NCBI GenBank assembly: GCA_029237695.1
Contig: CM055267.1
Coordinates: 6,594,036-6,658,035 of the forward strand
DNA length: 64,000 nucleotides
Direction: 5' to 3'
From: Conchocele bisecta
Lineage: Eukaryota > Mollusca > Bivalvia > Lucinida > Thyasiridae
Shown: positions 12,005 to 23,794 of the stretch, piece after piece
Layout: each line of letters opens with the position of its first letter
Position numbering within the stretch: the first letter of the stretch is position 1
The notes under the pieces: model-generated
Told to the model about the DNA's origin: nothing
Seen by the model: only the letters and a program-made list of their open reading frames with translations
Databases searched by the model: none
Position numbers and translations under genes: made by a program

Positions 12005-12390
12005 ATCGAGATGATGAGATGTTGATATAATTTATCGCAACATGTCGACATAAATATCACGACATGTTGACATAACGTGAAACTATGTCAACATGTTGAG
12101 ATAAATTACGGCGACTTGTTGTGATAATTATCTCTAACATGTCGCATGTTGACATATTTATATTGACAAGTCGTGATAAATATTAACACAACTTCTCAAC
12201 AAGTCGACATAATGTGCTCAATTATGCCATGAAATTCTGTTATACAAAACTATCAAGTCATGACGACACGTTGTGATAGTTAATCCCATTATGTCGACAT
12301 GTTGTGTTAACTTATCACGTTATGTCGACATGTTGTGATACTGTATCACGTTATGTCGGCATGTTGTGATATATTATCACGTTATTCCCT
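12005..12390. mobile_element. Palindromic-module element, ATGTCGACATGTTGTGATA type
   Basis: About a dozen modules of 25-30 bp built from TTATGTCGACATGTTGTGAT, with module orientation switching near the middle (left modules begin ATCGCAACATG, right modules end TTGTGATA). This is the design of the TCCTAATTAGGA and AACAATTCGTTCCC elements with unrelated sequence. The exact ends are not visible. Confidence 0.7.
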
Positions 12391-12510
12391 TCAAAAGAGT
12401 GCTGGTCATAATTGGACACTTGATGTTAACATGCCATTTATATTAGATTAAGACATGAAGCTGACCTATATACTACTATATATTGACTACTGGGAACTCT
12501 GGCAGTTACA

Positions 12511-13317
12511 TCTGTAGCCTATTTCATAAAAAATGCAAAGTATACTTTTCTAGCAACATTTTCAATTTAAAGCCCCTATGCGGCTCAAGTTGCCGAATTT
12601 GGCCTCCTATTGGGTTTTCCCACACATAAATCCAACATGTTTCTATTTACACACACTTTGAAACTGTTTGCATTCATTTTGGTACAAAAATGAGTTTGTA
12701 GTCGATGAAAATATCAATGTTTGTTGATAAACAAACAGCAGGTGCGTGTTTCAAAGCCCGATCGATTTTCCGATAGACGCTCGGGTCAACTCCTCAACTG
12801 CCCGATTCGCGGCCGATGAATTCCGATAGCCGGATTTATCGACTTGCTTCCGAGCCGAAGCCGTTGGGTTACGGAAATGAAATTGTCAATATTGACATTT
12901 TGCACTGAGTGGTACACAAACCAAGTTTTTGTTGTCTTCACATTGCGATTAAGATGTAAATCTCAAGACTTGAGATGTATCTATTAGGCAGTATATGTTA
13001 GTTTTGTGTACTAAATCAGTTGCCAAACATGTTTTTGTGTTTGAAAAAATCGGAAAATTGTAATACTGTGCCGTTCAGGGCTTTTAAGGATAAATTTATT
13101 AATTTTTATTTTACTGAATTTATTACATTATCACAGCCATTTTGGCTGTGATAATGTAATAAATTCAGTATAATAATTCTGCATACTTTTAATCATAAAA
13201 TATATGCAGTCGTTAGTTATGTATGAAATAATGCATTTCGGGAAAAGTAAATGATTACTCCCTCAAAATATACTTTGCTAGATAATTACTTCGCAATTTT
13301 GATGAAATCGGCTACTG
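12511..13317. mobile_element. MITE family M3, split by a later insertion
   Basis: The left end (GTAGCCTATTTCATAAAAAA and GCAAAGTATACTTTTCTAGC) is separated from the rest (from GGATAAATTTATTAATTTTT to GATGAAATCGGCTACTG) by the element at 12571-13083. Intact M3 copies are at 41785-42078 and 60098-60399. The centre is a perfect hairpin around GGCTGTGATAATGTAATAAA. Confidence 0.8.
12571..13083. mobile_element. TTAA-targeted element nested in an M3 MITE
   Basis: TTAA stands at 12567-12570 and again at 13084-13087. Intact M3 copies have a single TTAA at this spot (ATTTTCAATTTAAGGATAAA in the matching orientation), so this 513-bp segment is an insertion with a TTAA target duplication. Its ends read AGCCCCTATG and CAGGGCTTT, weakly inverted. 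The interior has no long frame. The target suggests a piggyBac-type nonautonomous element. Confidence 0.75.
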
Positions 13318-13354
13318 ATCTGGGTTATACAAATCTAGCCTGTTCTACAACCAT

Positions 13355-13622
13355 AATTGTGACACGTCATGTTATTTTGTACATATGAAGATGTTCTATA
13401 TTTCATGAAAACTATTTACATAAACTGTGATATTGTCTGTAAACGAGATCGAAAGTTGACAAACTCAAATTGTGATATTTTCCGTAAATGACGTCAAAAG
13501 ATGACCGCATTTGCTATGAAAATTTAGTCAACTTTTGACATTATTTTCGGAAAATATCATAAATTTTGTAAATATATTTCATGGAAAATCGCACATGTTC
13601 TTACGTACCCGGCGTGTGTGAC
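13355..13622. mobile_element. MITE family M2
   Basis: Left words GACACGTCATGTTATTTTGT and ATGAAGATG; right words GCACATGTTCTTACGTACCC and GGCGTGTGTG. The interior contains AAATGACGTCAAAAGATGAC and its approximate complement. Confidence 0.7.
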
Positions 13623-15382
13623 TTTTCAACTATATTTTATAGTTCACAGGGTGTGAGATCATGTGGTAACAGAAATACCTGGTGTAATGTCTGACAGAAA
13701 TTTCTGAAACATCACACATCACATAAATATTATTGACAGTTTATTCTTCTGCTTGTAATTGGTCACATATGAAAGGTGCAAATATGTCCGCATGAACCAA
13801 TAGGTCCGCGGACCTATTCACATGGTCTTAAGGCACGAATAGGTCCGCAGGAAACGAATATGCCAGCAGTGATTGTGGGGTGTCGTCTCAAGGTGTTCGC
13901 TGAATTTTTAACATATGTGCAGCTCTGTCAGTTTGTTAAGACTATTTAAAAATCTACTTTAAACATGTGTGAAACATTGCGTCACTTGGCTACAGAAGCC
14001 CCTGACATGGATACGATGTATGTCAGTGGTACACGTGACCAGTAAAGCCCATGTAGTACATTTTTGTTTTCTTTCATTTGTTTTTATTATTCTTTGTTAC
14101 ATGTAACATGTACATGTACACATAGATGACATATCAAACATACATACATATCATGTATTAGAGTACTGTGATACATTTCATATTATACATCTAGTGTCAA
14201 GGTCGATTTATTTCTGACAAAAAAAATGTTTTGACGGGATATAAAGTACAATAGTATACACCTGCATGATGTAGCAATGAGCTTTTGTATTAGTATAGGA
14301 GTTATTATAGGACATGGGGCTATTAGATTGGGTCAATTGTATTAAATTAACATCATAAATGTGGGGGGTGGGGGGGGGGGGCGAGGTGTCCCTGTTGCGA
14401 ATTATAGACTACGCAAAATAAAATTTGGTATGTATATGATTCGTATTATAAGTTTACTTGAATAAAGTCATCCCTTTTTTAATGGAATCCTTCTAGTTTG
14501 TCTCTAATGGAGTACGTATATAGAGCATTGCGCAGTGCCAGTCTCTGTCAATGGCTGTATTGATCATGATTCAGCCATTGGCCCGTTTAAATATGTGTAG
14601 TAATTTTGTGAACACCCCGTGCCCATAACATTTTCTGAGCACGTATTCCAAATTCATACTATAAGTCACACATTACGTTCTGCCATTCTGCCAAGACTGA
14701 GCACATCTCAGTCTCCTGACCAATCAAACTTCCTGATTTCGAGCATGATAACGGAGTATGTGTTCAGAAAGGTTTATAGGCAAGGCCCCTGTTGTGTGAA
14801 CTCGAGCTGATGATTGTATCGTGTCGCAGACCTCAACTGCTGTCCAGGCCATGTCACTGGCCCCTATTTCACGTCTAATGGTGGATACACTTCCTTCTTC
14901 AACTGGAATGGAACAAGTACAATATTAGTTGCGAGCGGTAACCGTACGGGAGTAGTTTGCAAGAGTTACTGTTCGCAACAAGTACAATATGTACAGCTGA
15001 ACCGTCCAAACTCCATCCAAGGGTCGCGTCACTGAAGGTGGCTGCCCATGAGATGTAAAGCTTATGGTGTGATCACTATTATACTATGGCTTACAAAATA
15101 TACCGAGGAGTATATGGTTTTCGCCTTAGAACTTCGCTATAGAACATAGAACATTTCTATGAATTTGAAAGCGATACTTGTATCATTCGTGGTCTATGAA
15201 CATATTTTCTCATTTAAGTCAAAATGTTTTTTACCTGTTTTTCTATTTGCGACATGTGCTAATACATGTATGTAGCTCACGTGCTTTAATATATTGTGTC
15301 AGTGCCACCATTTGGTATTTGCCCACGTTGTTTTCCTATTTAGCCCATGCGTGTACTGAGAGTCTACATTTCTTTTTTTAAT
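13623..15382. other. Mostly unassigned; small hairpin at 14934-14986
   Basis: Contains a short inverted motif AATAGGTCCGCGGACCTATT at 13798-13817 and a G-run at about 14360-14380. At 14934-14986 is a member of the short hairpin family M8 (GTTGCGAGCGGTAACCGTAC then AAGAGTTACTGTTCGCAAC). No exon can be supported on either strand. Confidence 0.45.
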
Positions 15383-15448
15383 CTAATTTAATTTAATTAT
15401 CTTCTTAATTGGTAGCTTGTCTACATGTACACGTATATTTGACACCTT
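15383..15448 (-). CDS. Possible last exon of preproGnRH (weak candidate)
   Basis: On the minus strand an AG at 15450-15449 is followed in phase 0 by 21 codons beginning KVSNIRVHVDKLPIKK and a TAG stop, overlapped by ATTAAA poly(A)-like words. Phase 0 is what the exon at 18885-18950 requires. The acceptor has a poor pyrimidine tract and I cannot recall a matching family sequence. An alternative phase-0 frame starts after an AG at about 15850. This is offered only because the gene must have a terminal exon on this side. Confidence 0.2.
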   Translation of the reverse strand, partial: KVSNIRVHVDKLPIKKIIKLN

Positions 15449-16044
15449 CTGCATTTCTCGGCCCTATACGATATCTCTTTTGTACTGGTGGGTCAGTAAG
15501 CTCCGTCAGAAACATGAGTTAAAATCCTTGGCTCCATCCATTCATTTATAAACCCATAACCATAGTTTCATTCTAAAGCCAACAAATATGACCTCCATTC
15601 CCAAGTTCAAGGTCAATCGACTATAGGATTCGCATTTGCGTGAAAAAAACACACTGACCTTGGTTTGCATTCACCCACGGTCACACACGGAGATCAGCAA
15701 ACAAATTAAGTAGCAAATATAACAATGAAAAACAAAACTGTCTTATCATAAAACCAGATAAAATTCTACGAAAACACACGTAGCAGGGAGTAAAACAACT
15801 AAATCACATAGATCAACACTATATACATTGAGGCAGAGGTACTGAACCTGTAATTGCCAGTACCACTGCCAATTGGTAGTTTAACGTGCCATTGTTTCAC
15901 CGAGAGAAGTTAATGCAACACCAACCAAGCAACGAATATTACAGGGGAATGCATTACAACTGGAGCAATCAATCAACAGAACCATGTTAGTGTTATCACG
16001 GCACATGACACAAATCCCACAACGGATTATGCCAAACTCTATAC

Positions 16045-18872
16045 TACTGTACATGCATCTGGCAGTGTGCCGTCCCCCGCTACATGCAGTAGTAGTGATG
16101 TATTTACATGCATCTGGCGGTGTGACGTCCCCGCTACATGCAGTAGTAGTGCTGTATTTACATGCATCTGGCGGTGTGCCGTCCCCCGCTACATGCAGTA
16201 GTAGTGATGTATTTACATGCATCTGGCAGTGTGCCGTCCCCCGCTACATGCAGTAGTAGTGATGTATTTACATGCATCTGGGCGGTGTGCCGTCCCCCCT
16301 CTACATGCAGTAGTAGTGATGTATTTACATGCATCTGGCAGTGTGCCGTCCCTCGCTACATGCAGTAGTAGTGCTGTACTTACATGCATCTGGCAGTGTG
16401 CCATCTCCCGCTACATGCAGTAGTAGTGATGTATTTACATGCATCTGGCGGTGTGCCGTCCCCCGCTACATGCAGTAGTAGTGATGTATTTACATGCATC
16501 TGGCAGTGTGCCGTCCCCGCTACATGCAGTAGTAGTGATGTATTTACATGCATCTGGCAGTGTGCCGTCCCTCGCTACATGCAGTAGTAGTGCTGTATTT
16601 ACATGCATCTGACAGTGTGCCGTCCCCCGCTACATGCAGTAGTAGTGATGTATTTACAAGCATCTGGCGGTGTGCCGTCCCCGCTACATGAAGTAGTAGT
16701 GATGTATTTACATGCATCTGGTGGTGTGCCGTCCCCCGCTACATGCAGTAGTAGTGATGTATTTACATGCATCTGGCAGTGTGCCGTCCCCCGTTACATG
16801 CAGTAGTAGTGCTGTATTTACATGCATCTGGCAGTGTGCCGTCCCCCATTACATGCAGTAGTAGTGATGTATTTACATGCATCTGGCAGTGTGCCGTCCC
16901 CCCGCTACATGCAGTAGTAGTGATGTATTTACATGCATCTGGCAGTGTGCCGTCCCCCGCTACATGCAGTAGTAGTGCTGTATTTACATGCATCTGGCAG
17001 TGTGCCGTCCCCCGTTACATGCAGTAGTAGTGCTGTATTTACATGCATCTTGCAGTGTGCCGTCCCCGCTACATGCAGTAGTAGTGATATATTTACATGC
17101 ATCTGTCAGTGTGCCGTCCCCCGCTACATGCAGTAGTAGTGATGTATTTACATGCATCTGGCGGTATGCCGTCTCCCGCTACATGCAGTAGTAGTGCTGT
17201 ATTTACATGCATCTGACAGTGTGCCGTCCCCCGCTACATGCAGTAGTAGTGCTGTATTTACATGCATCTGGCGGTGTGCTGTCCCCCACTACATGCAGTA
17301 GTAGTGATGTATTTACATGCATCTGGCAGTGTGCCGTCCCCGCTACATGCAGTTGTAGTGCTGTATTTACATGCATCTGGTAGTGTGCCGTCCCCGCTAC
17401 ATGCAGTAGTAGTGATGTATGTACATGCATCTGGCGGTATGCCGTCTCCCGCTACATGCAGTAGTAGTGCTGTATTTACATGCATCTGGCAGTGTGCCGT
17501 CACCGCTACATGCAGTAGTAGTGATGTATTTACATGCATCTGGTAGTGTGCGTCCCCGCTACATGCAGTAGTAGTGATGTATTTACATGCATCTGGTAGT
17601 GTGTGTCCCCCGCTACATGCAGTAGTAGTGCTGTATTTACATGCATCTGGCAGTGTGCCGTCACCGCTACATGCAGTAGTAGTGATGTATTTACATGCAT
17701 GTGGTAGTGAGCGTCCCCGCTACATGCAGTAGTAGTGATGTATTTACATGCATCTGGTAGTGTGCGTCCCCCGCTACATGCAGTAGTAATGATGTATTTA
17801 CATGCATCTGGTAGTGTGCATCCCCGCTACATGCAGTAGTAGTGATGTATTTACATGCATCTGGCAGTGTGCCGTCACCCGTTACATGCAGTAGTAGTGA
17901 TGTATTTACAACCGTCACCCGTTACATGCAGTAGTAGTGATGTATTTACATGCATCTGACAGTGTGCCGTCCCCGCTACATGCAGTAGTAGTGATGTATT
18001 TACATGCATCTGGTAGTGTGCGTCCCCCGCTACATGCAGTAGTAGTGATGTATTTACATGCATCTGGTAGTGTGCGTTCCCCGCTACATGCAGTAGTAGT
18101 GCTGTATTTACATGCATCTGACAGTGTGCCGTCCCCCGCTACATGCAGTAGTAGTGATGTATTTACATGCATCTGGCAGTGTGCCGTCACCGCTACATGC
18201 AGTAGTAGTGATGTATTTACATGCATCTGGTAGTGTGTGTCCCCCGCTACATGCAGTAGTAGTGCTGTATTTACATGCATCTGGCAGTGTGCCGTCACCG
18301 CTACATGCAGTAGTAGTGATGTATTTACATGCATCTGGTAGTGTGCGTCCCCGCTACATGAAGTAGTAGTGATATATTTACATGCATCTGGTAGTGTGCG
18401 TCCCCGCTACATGTAGTAGTAGTGATGTATTTACATGCATCTGGTAGTGTGCGTCCCCGCTACATGAAGTAGTAGTGATGTATTTACATGCATCTGGTAG
18501 TGTGCCGTCACCGCTACATGCAGTAGTAGTGATGTATTTACATGCATCTGGTAGTGTGCGTCCCCGCTACATGAAGTAGTAGTGATATATTTACATGCAT
18601 CTGGTAGTGTGCGTCCCCCGCTATATGCAGTAGTAGTGATGTATTTACATGCATCTGGTAGTGTGCCGTCACCGCTACATGCAGTAGTAGTGATGTATTT
18701 ACATGCATCTGGCAGTGTGCCGTCACCGCTACATGCAGTAGTAGTGATGTATTTACATGCATCTGGTAGTGTGCGTCCCCCGCTATATGCAGTAGTAGTG
18801 ATGTATTTACATGCATCTGGTAGTGTGCGTCCCCCGCTATATGCAGTAGTAGTGATGTATTTACATGCATCT
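16045..18872. repeat. 2.8-kb minisatellite, ~55-bp unit, about 50 copies
   Basis: The unit reads TACATGCAGTAGTAGTGATG then TATTTACATGCATCTGGCAG then TGTGCCGTCCCCCGC. Left units mostly carry GCAGTGTGCCGTCCCC; from about 17540 rightwards most carry GTAGTGTGCGTCCCC, so the array grew in blocks. Unit length is not a multiple of three and open frames through it are accidental. It fills the GnRH intron after 18885-18950 and starts 13 bases from that exon's donor. Each unit holds GTAAATA (minus strand), which fits a forkhead-factor core, and the palindrome ATGCAT. Confidence 0.97.
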
Positions 18873-18884
18873 TACTGTACTTAC

Positions 18885-18950
18885 CATGTTCTTGAATGCT
18901 GGAATGCCTCCGTAGCACGTCTGGTCTGTTAACATCCTGATCACTTCATC
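18885..18950 (-). CDS. GnRH: preproGnRH, GnRH-associated-peptide exon
   Basis: On the minus strand a strong acceptor (CTCTTTTTTTTCAG) precedes 22 in-frame codons and a consensus donor GTAAGT follows. The peptide begins DEVIRMLTDQTC and ends PAFKNM. It is phase 0 at both ends and continues directly from the hormone exon at 25850-26026, which stops at KLIE. An amphipathic acidic helix ending in a cysteine is what one expects of the GnRH-associated peptide that follows the hormone in the precursor. A single cysteine is in each coding exon (EIC and QTC), so a disulfide within this peptide is possible. The exon is assigned by splice signals, phase and strand, not by a database match. Confidence 0.8.
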
Positions 18951-19142
18951 CTGAAAAAAAAGAGTACATTGCTGTAACAGATTGTTGTAAACCCTAGATA
19001 ATGAATACTCACGAATACCAAGGACAAACATTCAAATCCGCACAGCAACTACGGTATGCATATAGCGGTGTTGAGATATAGTTAGTATTCAACAAGGCAC
19101 TATGACTCAATGATTAGCTGTGCGCTGTCCTACAAGGAAACA

Positions 19143-19388
19143 GGGGCCCGTTTCACTAAACTTCGTACGACGAAGATGTTTGTAAGTGCAAAATTATGAT
19201 AGTCTGTAAATTTCACATTAACAATGTTTTTTTGTAATCAATTACTGGATTTACATTTATTGAGTATAGGCTGCATATACAGCCTATGCTCCATAAATGT
19301 AAATCCATCAATTGAAATTTCCAGACGATCCTAACTTTGCAATTACGAACATTTTAGTCGTACGACGCCTAGTGAAACGGGCACCAGG
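19143..19388. mobile_element. MITE family M1, full copy
   Basis: Starts GGGCCCGTTTCACTAAACTT and ends AGTGAAACGGGCACC, with a central palindrome GGCTGCATATACAGCC. Full copies also lie at 33329-33573, 34463-34706, 57819-58066, 58279-58518 and 60637-60861. The entire element can fold on itself. Confidence 0.9.
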
Positions 19389-19400
19389 TACCTACTGTCT

Positions 19401-20087
19401 GTTCCACGTTTTGCTGCCGACGAATTTTTGGCTATTAAACACATTAAATCTCAGAAATATCTAAAGGTAAGTACTTTTCATCAATAACAAAAAAGTCACC
19501 CTCCCCAAATTTGTTATTTGATAAAATTCCATCAACTATTGATTTTATTGCGAAAAAACGATTTTCCTATGGGAATTTAACATGGGGCAAAAAGGAGGTA
19601 AAGAGAGACAAGGAGGGTCGAAAAACGAAAACAAATTGAAATTGACTCGGAAACCTGGCTAGATAATTTGGAAATGATCACAGGCGATTGAAGTCCCCTC
19701 TCCACATTCAGAGCCACCGCTCCCCACCTATACTATTATAAATTTAGTCTGTATACGTGTATAGTCGGACCAGATTTATTTATCTAAAGTGGGTATGTGG
19801 GTGGGGAGTTCAATCGCCTGTGAAATGATGTAACTAAGAAAACAAAAGTTAGATTTTGAAAATCGATCCACAATTAAACAATTATTTAAACAAATCTATT
19901 TTTAGCCCCCATGTTAAATTCCCATAGGAAAATCGCAATAAAATCAATATTTGATGGAATTTCATCCAATTATTTTTTTGGGGGAGGGTGACCTTTTTGT
20001 GAATGATGAAAAAGTGCTTACATTTAAATATTTTTTAGATTTAATGTGTTTAATAGCCAAAAGTTCGTCGGCAGAAAAACGTGGAAC
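19401..20087. mobile_element. Foldback element F1, first copy
   Basis: Left arm begins TTCCACGTTTTGCTGCCGAC; right arm ends with its complement GTCGGCAGAAAAACGTGGAA. Arms of about 190 bp include CCTATGGGAATTTAACATGG and the complementary CCATGTTAAATTCCCATAGG. The second copy abuts at 20092. It carries a later insertion at 19679-19821. Open frames inside, such as 19951-20154, follow the arms and are not genes. Confidence 0.85.
19679..19821. mobile_element. Small hAT-like MITE nested in F1, with empty site in the sister copy
   Basis: Inverted ends CACAGGCGATTGAA and TTCAATCGCCTGTG. The 8 bases GAAATGAT occur on both sides (19671-19678 and 19822-19829) but only once at the equivalent point in the neighbouring F1 copy (20295-20302). 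That marks a clean 143-bp insertion with a 7-8-bp target duplication, the length hAT transposases produce. Confidence 0.85.
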
Positions 20088-20091
20088 AGTA

Positions 20092-20566
20092 TTCCACGGT
20101 TTGCTGCCGATGAACTTTTGGCCATTAAAGACTTTTACATGTACTTTTTCATAAATAACTAAAAACTCACCCTCCCCATTTTTTATTTGAAATTCTATCA
20201 AATATTGATTTTATTCCGAAAAAAAGGAGTGAGGAGGAAGGTCGAAAAACGAAAAGATTTGGAAATTGACTCTGAAACCTGGCGAGAGTGCTTGGAAATG
20301 ATGTAACTAAGAAAACAAGTTAGATTTTGGAAATCGGTCCACAAATTCAAAACTTTTTTTAAAAATAAATATATATCATGCCCACGTTAAATTCCCATAC
20401 GAAAATCATTTTTTCGCAATAAAATCAATATTTGATGGAATTTTATAAAATATTTTTTTGGGGGGAGGGTGACTTTTTTGTTATTGATGAACAAGTACTC
20501 GTATTTAAATATTGTTTATATTCAATGTGTTTAATGGTCAAACGTTCGTCGGCAGCAAAACGTGGT
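20092..20566. mobile_element. Foldback element F1, second copy
   Basis: Same arms as the first copy (TTCCACGGTTTGCTGCCGAT at the left, TCGGCAGCAAAACGTGG at the right) with a shorter spacer and no nested insertion. The two copies are nearly contiguous in direct orientation. Confidence 0.85.
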
Positions 20567-21960
20567 GAAGGTCCAATGGGGTGAAAAAAAGGAACATACA
20601 GAAAAACGATACTTACAAGCAACCGTGACCGGCAAGGGTAACGACTTGCTAAAACTGCCCACCGGTGGGTTGACATCAGTTTACATGGCCCATAACCATC
20701 CCACTTAACACTTATGCCATGTCCCATCGAGACAAGTATGTATATTCACGCAACGCGGATCTAGCACAACAAAGATGAAAGCAAACTCGTAGAAACAAAT
20801 GGAAATGTAAATAGTCCGAATGCAGATGAGGCGCTATCGAAATTAGGACGGGCGGGGAAAAAAAGAGCGATCCAATGAACACGACACAATAGAGAAGCTG
20901 GATCACCCACTACCGACAATGCATAACTAATATAATAACTCCCCATGACATGAACCGCACAACGAAATTGTACAACAATGCAATAACAGTGAAAAAACAC
21001 ACAATCAAACAGGAAAACAATTAAATACTAACTAAGGACAAGAATGCACCGAATTAACCACACATATGTTCAATAACCACTGTAGTTGGAGGTAAGGCAG
21101 TTTCAGGAAGCCACTGTTTTGGAAATAAATGACCGGTGGAACAGAAGTTTACTCACTGACGGGTTTCTTAGCGACAAGGGTACCGACTGTGAACTTAAGG
21201 ACCAATTGGGCATAGTTGTGTGCACCTGGTTCAACTATGGTTTCAGTGAATCATTAATTAACTATATCCATACTTAGTATATCGAGACTTACGTTATGAC
21301 ACGTGTCTTGCTTTATTTACACTGTTATGTGACTACATTACGCATGTGCAATCTGAGACAGAAACCCGAGCAGAAATGACAAGCTAATATTAATACAGTG
21401 TAGACCCTGGGAGATCCCCAGGGTGTCCGGAGATGTGTCACTGCAAATCAGGTATTTGATAATTCCGAGCCATATATATGTGTTATGCGATCATGAACAG
21501 GCATTATCACCTGAGATAAATGACTAAGAAACCCATCAAAAAGAAGATGGTTTAGAGAGATTCCAGTGTATTTGTAATATGTGACATTCCCACTATATTG
21601 TAGCAGACGTTGGCATCGCATTGTTCGTTCAGCTCCATTTTCACCAATTTATTCTCAACATAGTTTCTACCAATTTCGGTAATATTTGGCATGTCTGTAT
21701 CTGCATGCTGCTGTGCTGGATCTCGATACTATTTAAGCACCGGTTTAATTTACTTGTAATTATATGACGCGCATGCACACGACGTCCAAAGTTGTTACGT
21801 CAATGTCACTCCACATCTTGTTTATGAACAGTTGATGGATTCCAGTAACGTTCAGCATCAGTTGTACGCTGTGTGTTCATATCAAGGTGCTCTTTGGGCT
21901 TGGAAGCTACTTCGTGAACCATAAATATTGCATCATTTTTAGCTCGAAGAATAGTTAGAG
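20567..21960. other. RUFY/GnRH intron sequence, no gene seen
   Basis: Non-repetitive, moderately GC sequence with short open frames on both strands (for example 20443-20727 minus and 21086-21277 plus). None has paired splice signals or recognisable similarity. Confidence 0.4.
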
Positions 21961-21964
21961 CTTA

Positions 21965-23790
21965 TGTTGTCACCCCGGCGTCGGCGTCGGCGTCACCGCC
22001 TTGGTTAAGGTTTTTAGTCAACCTTGTATATGAAATACTACTGGCCCTACACCCACCATACTTGGACAACTTCATCTCCTAGTGATGTACATCAATAACC
22101 CTTGATCTATATTTGAGCTTGACCTACATTTTCTCTTGAATTACTTAGTTAATTCCCCATTGGTTAAGGTTTTTAGTCAACCTTGGTTAAGGTTTTTAGT
22201 CAAGCTTGTACATGGAATACTATTGTGCATACAGACACCATACTTGGACAACATTTTCTCATAGGGATGTACATCAATAACCCTTGATCTATATTTGACC
22301 TTGACCTACATTTCCTCTTGAATTACTTAGTTAATTCCCTTTGGTTAAGGTTTTTAGTCAACCTTGGTTAAGGTTTTTGGTCAAGCTTGTACATGGAATA
22401 TTATTGTGCATATATACACCATACTTGGACAACCTTTTCTCATAGGGATGTACATCAATAACCCCTGATCTATATTTTACCTTGACCTACATTTCCTCTT
22501 TAATTACTTAGTTAATTCCTCTTGGTTAAGGTTTTTAGTCAACCTTGTATATGGAATACTACTGGCCCTACACCCACCATACTTTACCAACTTCATCTCC
22601 TAGTGATGTACATCAATAACCCCTGATCTATATTTTACCTTGATCTACATTTCCTCTTGAATTACTTAGTTAATTCCCATTGGTTAAGGTTTTTAGTCAA
22701 CCTTGGTTAAGGTTTTTAGTGAAGCTTGTACATGGAATACTATTGTGCATACATACACCATACTTGGACAACCTTTTCTCATAGGGATGTACATCAATAA
22801 CCCCTGATCTGTATTTGACCTTGACCTCCATTTCCTCTTGAATTACTTAGTTAATTCCCCTTGGTTAAGGTTTTTAGTCAAGCTTGTATATGGAATACTA
22901 CTGGCCCTACACCCACCATACTTGGACAACTTCATCTCCTAGTGATGTACATCAATAATCCCTGATCTATATTTGACATTGACCTCCATTTCCTCTTGGA
23001 TTACTTACTTAATTCCCCTAGGTTAAGGTTTTTAGTCAACCTTGGTTAAGGTTTTTAGTCAAGCTTGTACATGGAATACTATTGTGCATACAGACACCAT
23101 ACTGGGACAACCTTTTCTCATAGGGATGTACATCAATAACCCCTGATCTATATTTGACCTTCACCTACATTTCCTCTTGAATTACTTACTTAATTCCCCT
23201 TGGTTACGGTTTTTAGTCAAGCTTGTATATGGAATACTACTGGCCCTACACCCACCATACTTGGACAACTTCATCTCCTAGTGATGTACATCAATAACCC
23301 CTGATCTATATTTGACCTTGACCTACATTTAACCTTGAATTACTTAGTTAATTCCCCTCGGTTAAGGTTTTTAGTCAACCTTGGTTAAGGTTTTTACTCA
23401 CGCTTGTACATGGAATACTATTGTGCATACAGACACCATACTTGGACAACCTTTTCTCATAGCGATGTACATCAATAACCCCTGATCTATATTTGACCTT
23501 GACCTACATTTCCTCTTGAATTACTTAGTTAATTCTCTTTGGTTAAGGTTTTTAGTCAAGCTTGTAGATGGAATACTCCTGGCATACATCAACCATACTT
23601 GGACAACTTCATCTCCTAGTGATGTACATCAACAACCCCTGACCTATATTTGACCATGACCTACATTTAACCTTGAATTACTTAGTTAATTCCCCTTGGT
23701 TAAGGTTTTTAGTCAACCTTGGTTAAAGTTTTTAGTCAAGCTTGTAGATGGAATACTATTGTGCATACAGACACTATACTTGGATAACTT
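21965..23790. repeat. Tandem array, ~155-bp unit with dimeric higher order
   Basis: About eleven units of the type also found at 1-425. Two variants alternate: one with TACTACTGGCCCTACACCCA and TTCATCTCCTAGTGATG, the other with CTATTGTGCATACAGACACC and CTTTTCTCATAGGGATG. Some junctions carry an extra TTGGTTAAGGTTTTTAGTCA. The array is preceded by CCCCGGCGTCGGCGTCGGCG, a typical entry sequence of mollusc dispersed repeats. Confidence 0.92.
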
Positions 23791-23794
23791 TTTA

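Noticed and set aside
16045..18872. Array resembling a CRISPR or a gene for a repetitive protein
   Set aside because: Units are contiguous with no unique spacers, the setting is eukaryotic, and the 55-base period shifts frame each unit.
21843..21940. Minus-strand reading HEVASKPKEHLDMNTQRTTD ending in a stop, as a GnRH tail exon
   Set aside because: It lies between the hormone exon and 18885-18950, where the phase-matched exon already fits, and it has no suitable acceptor.
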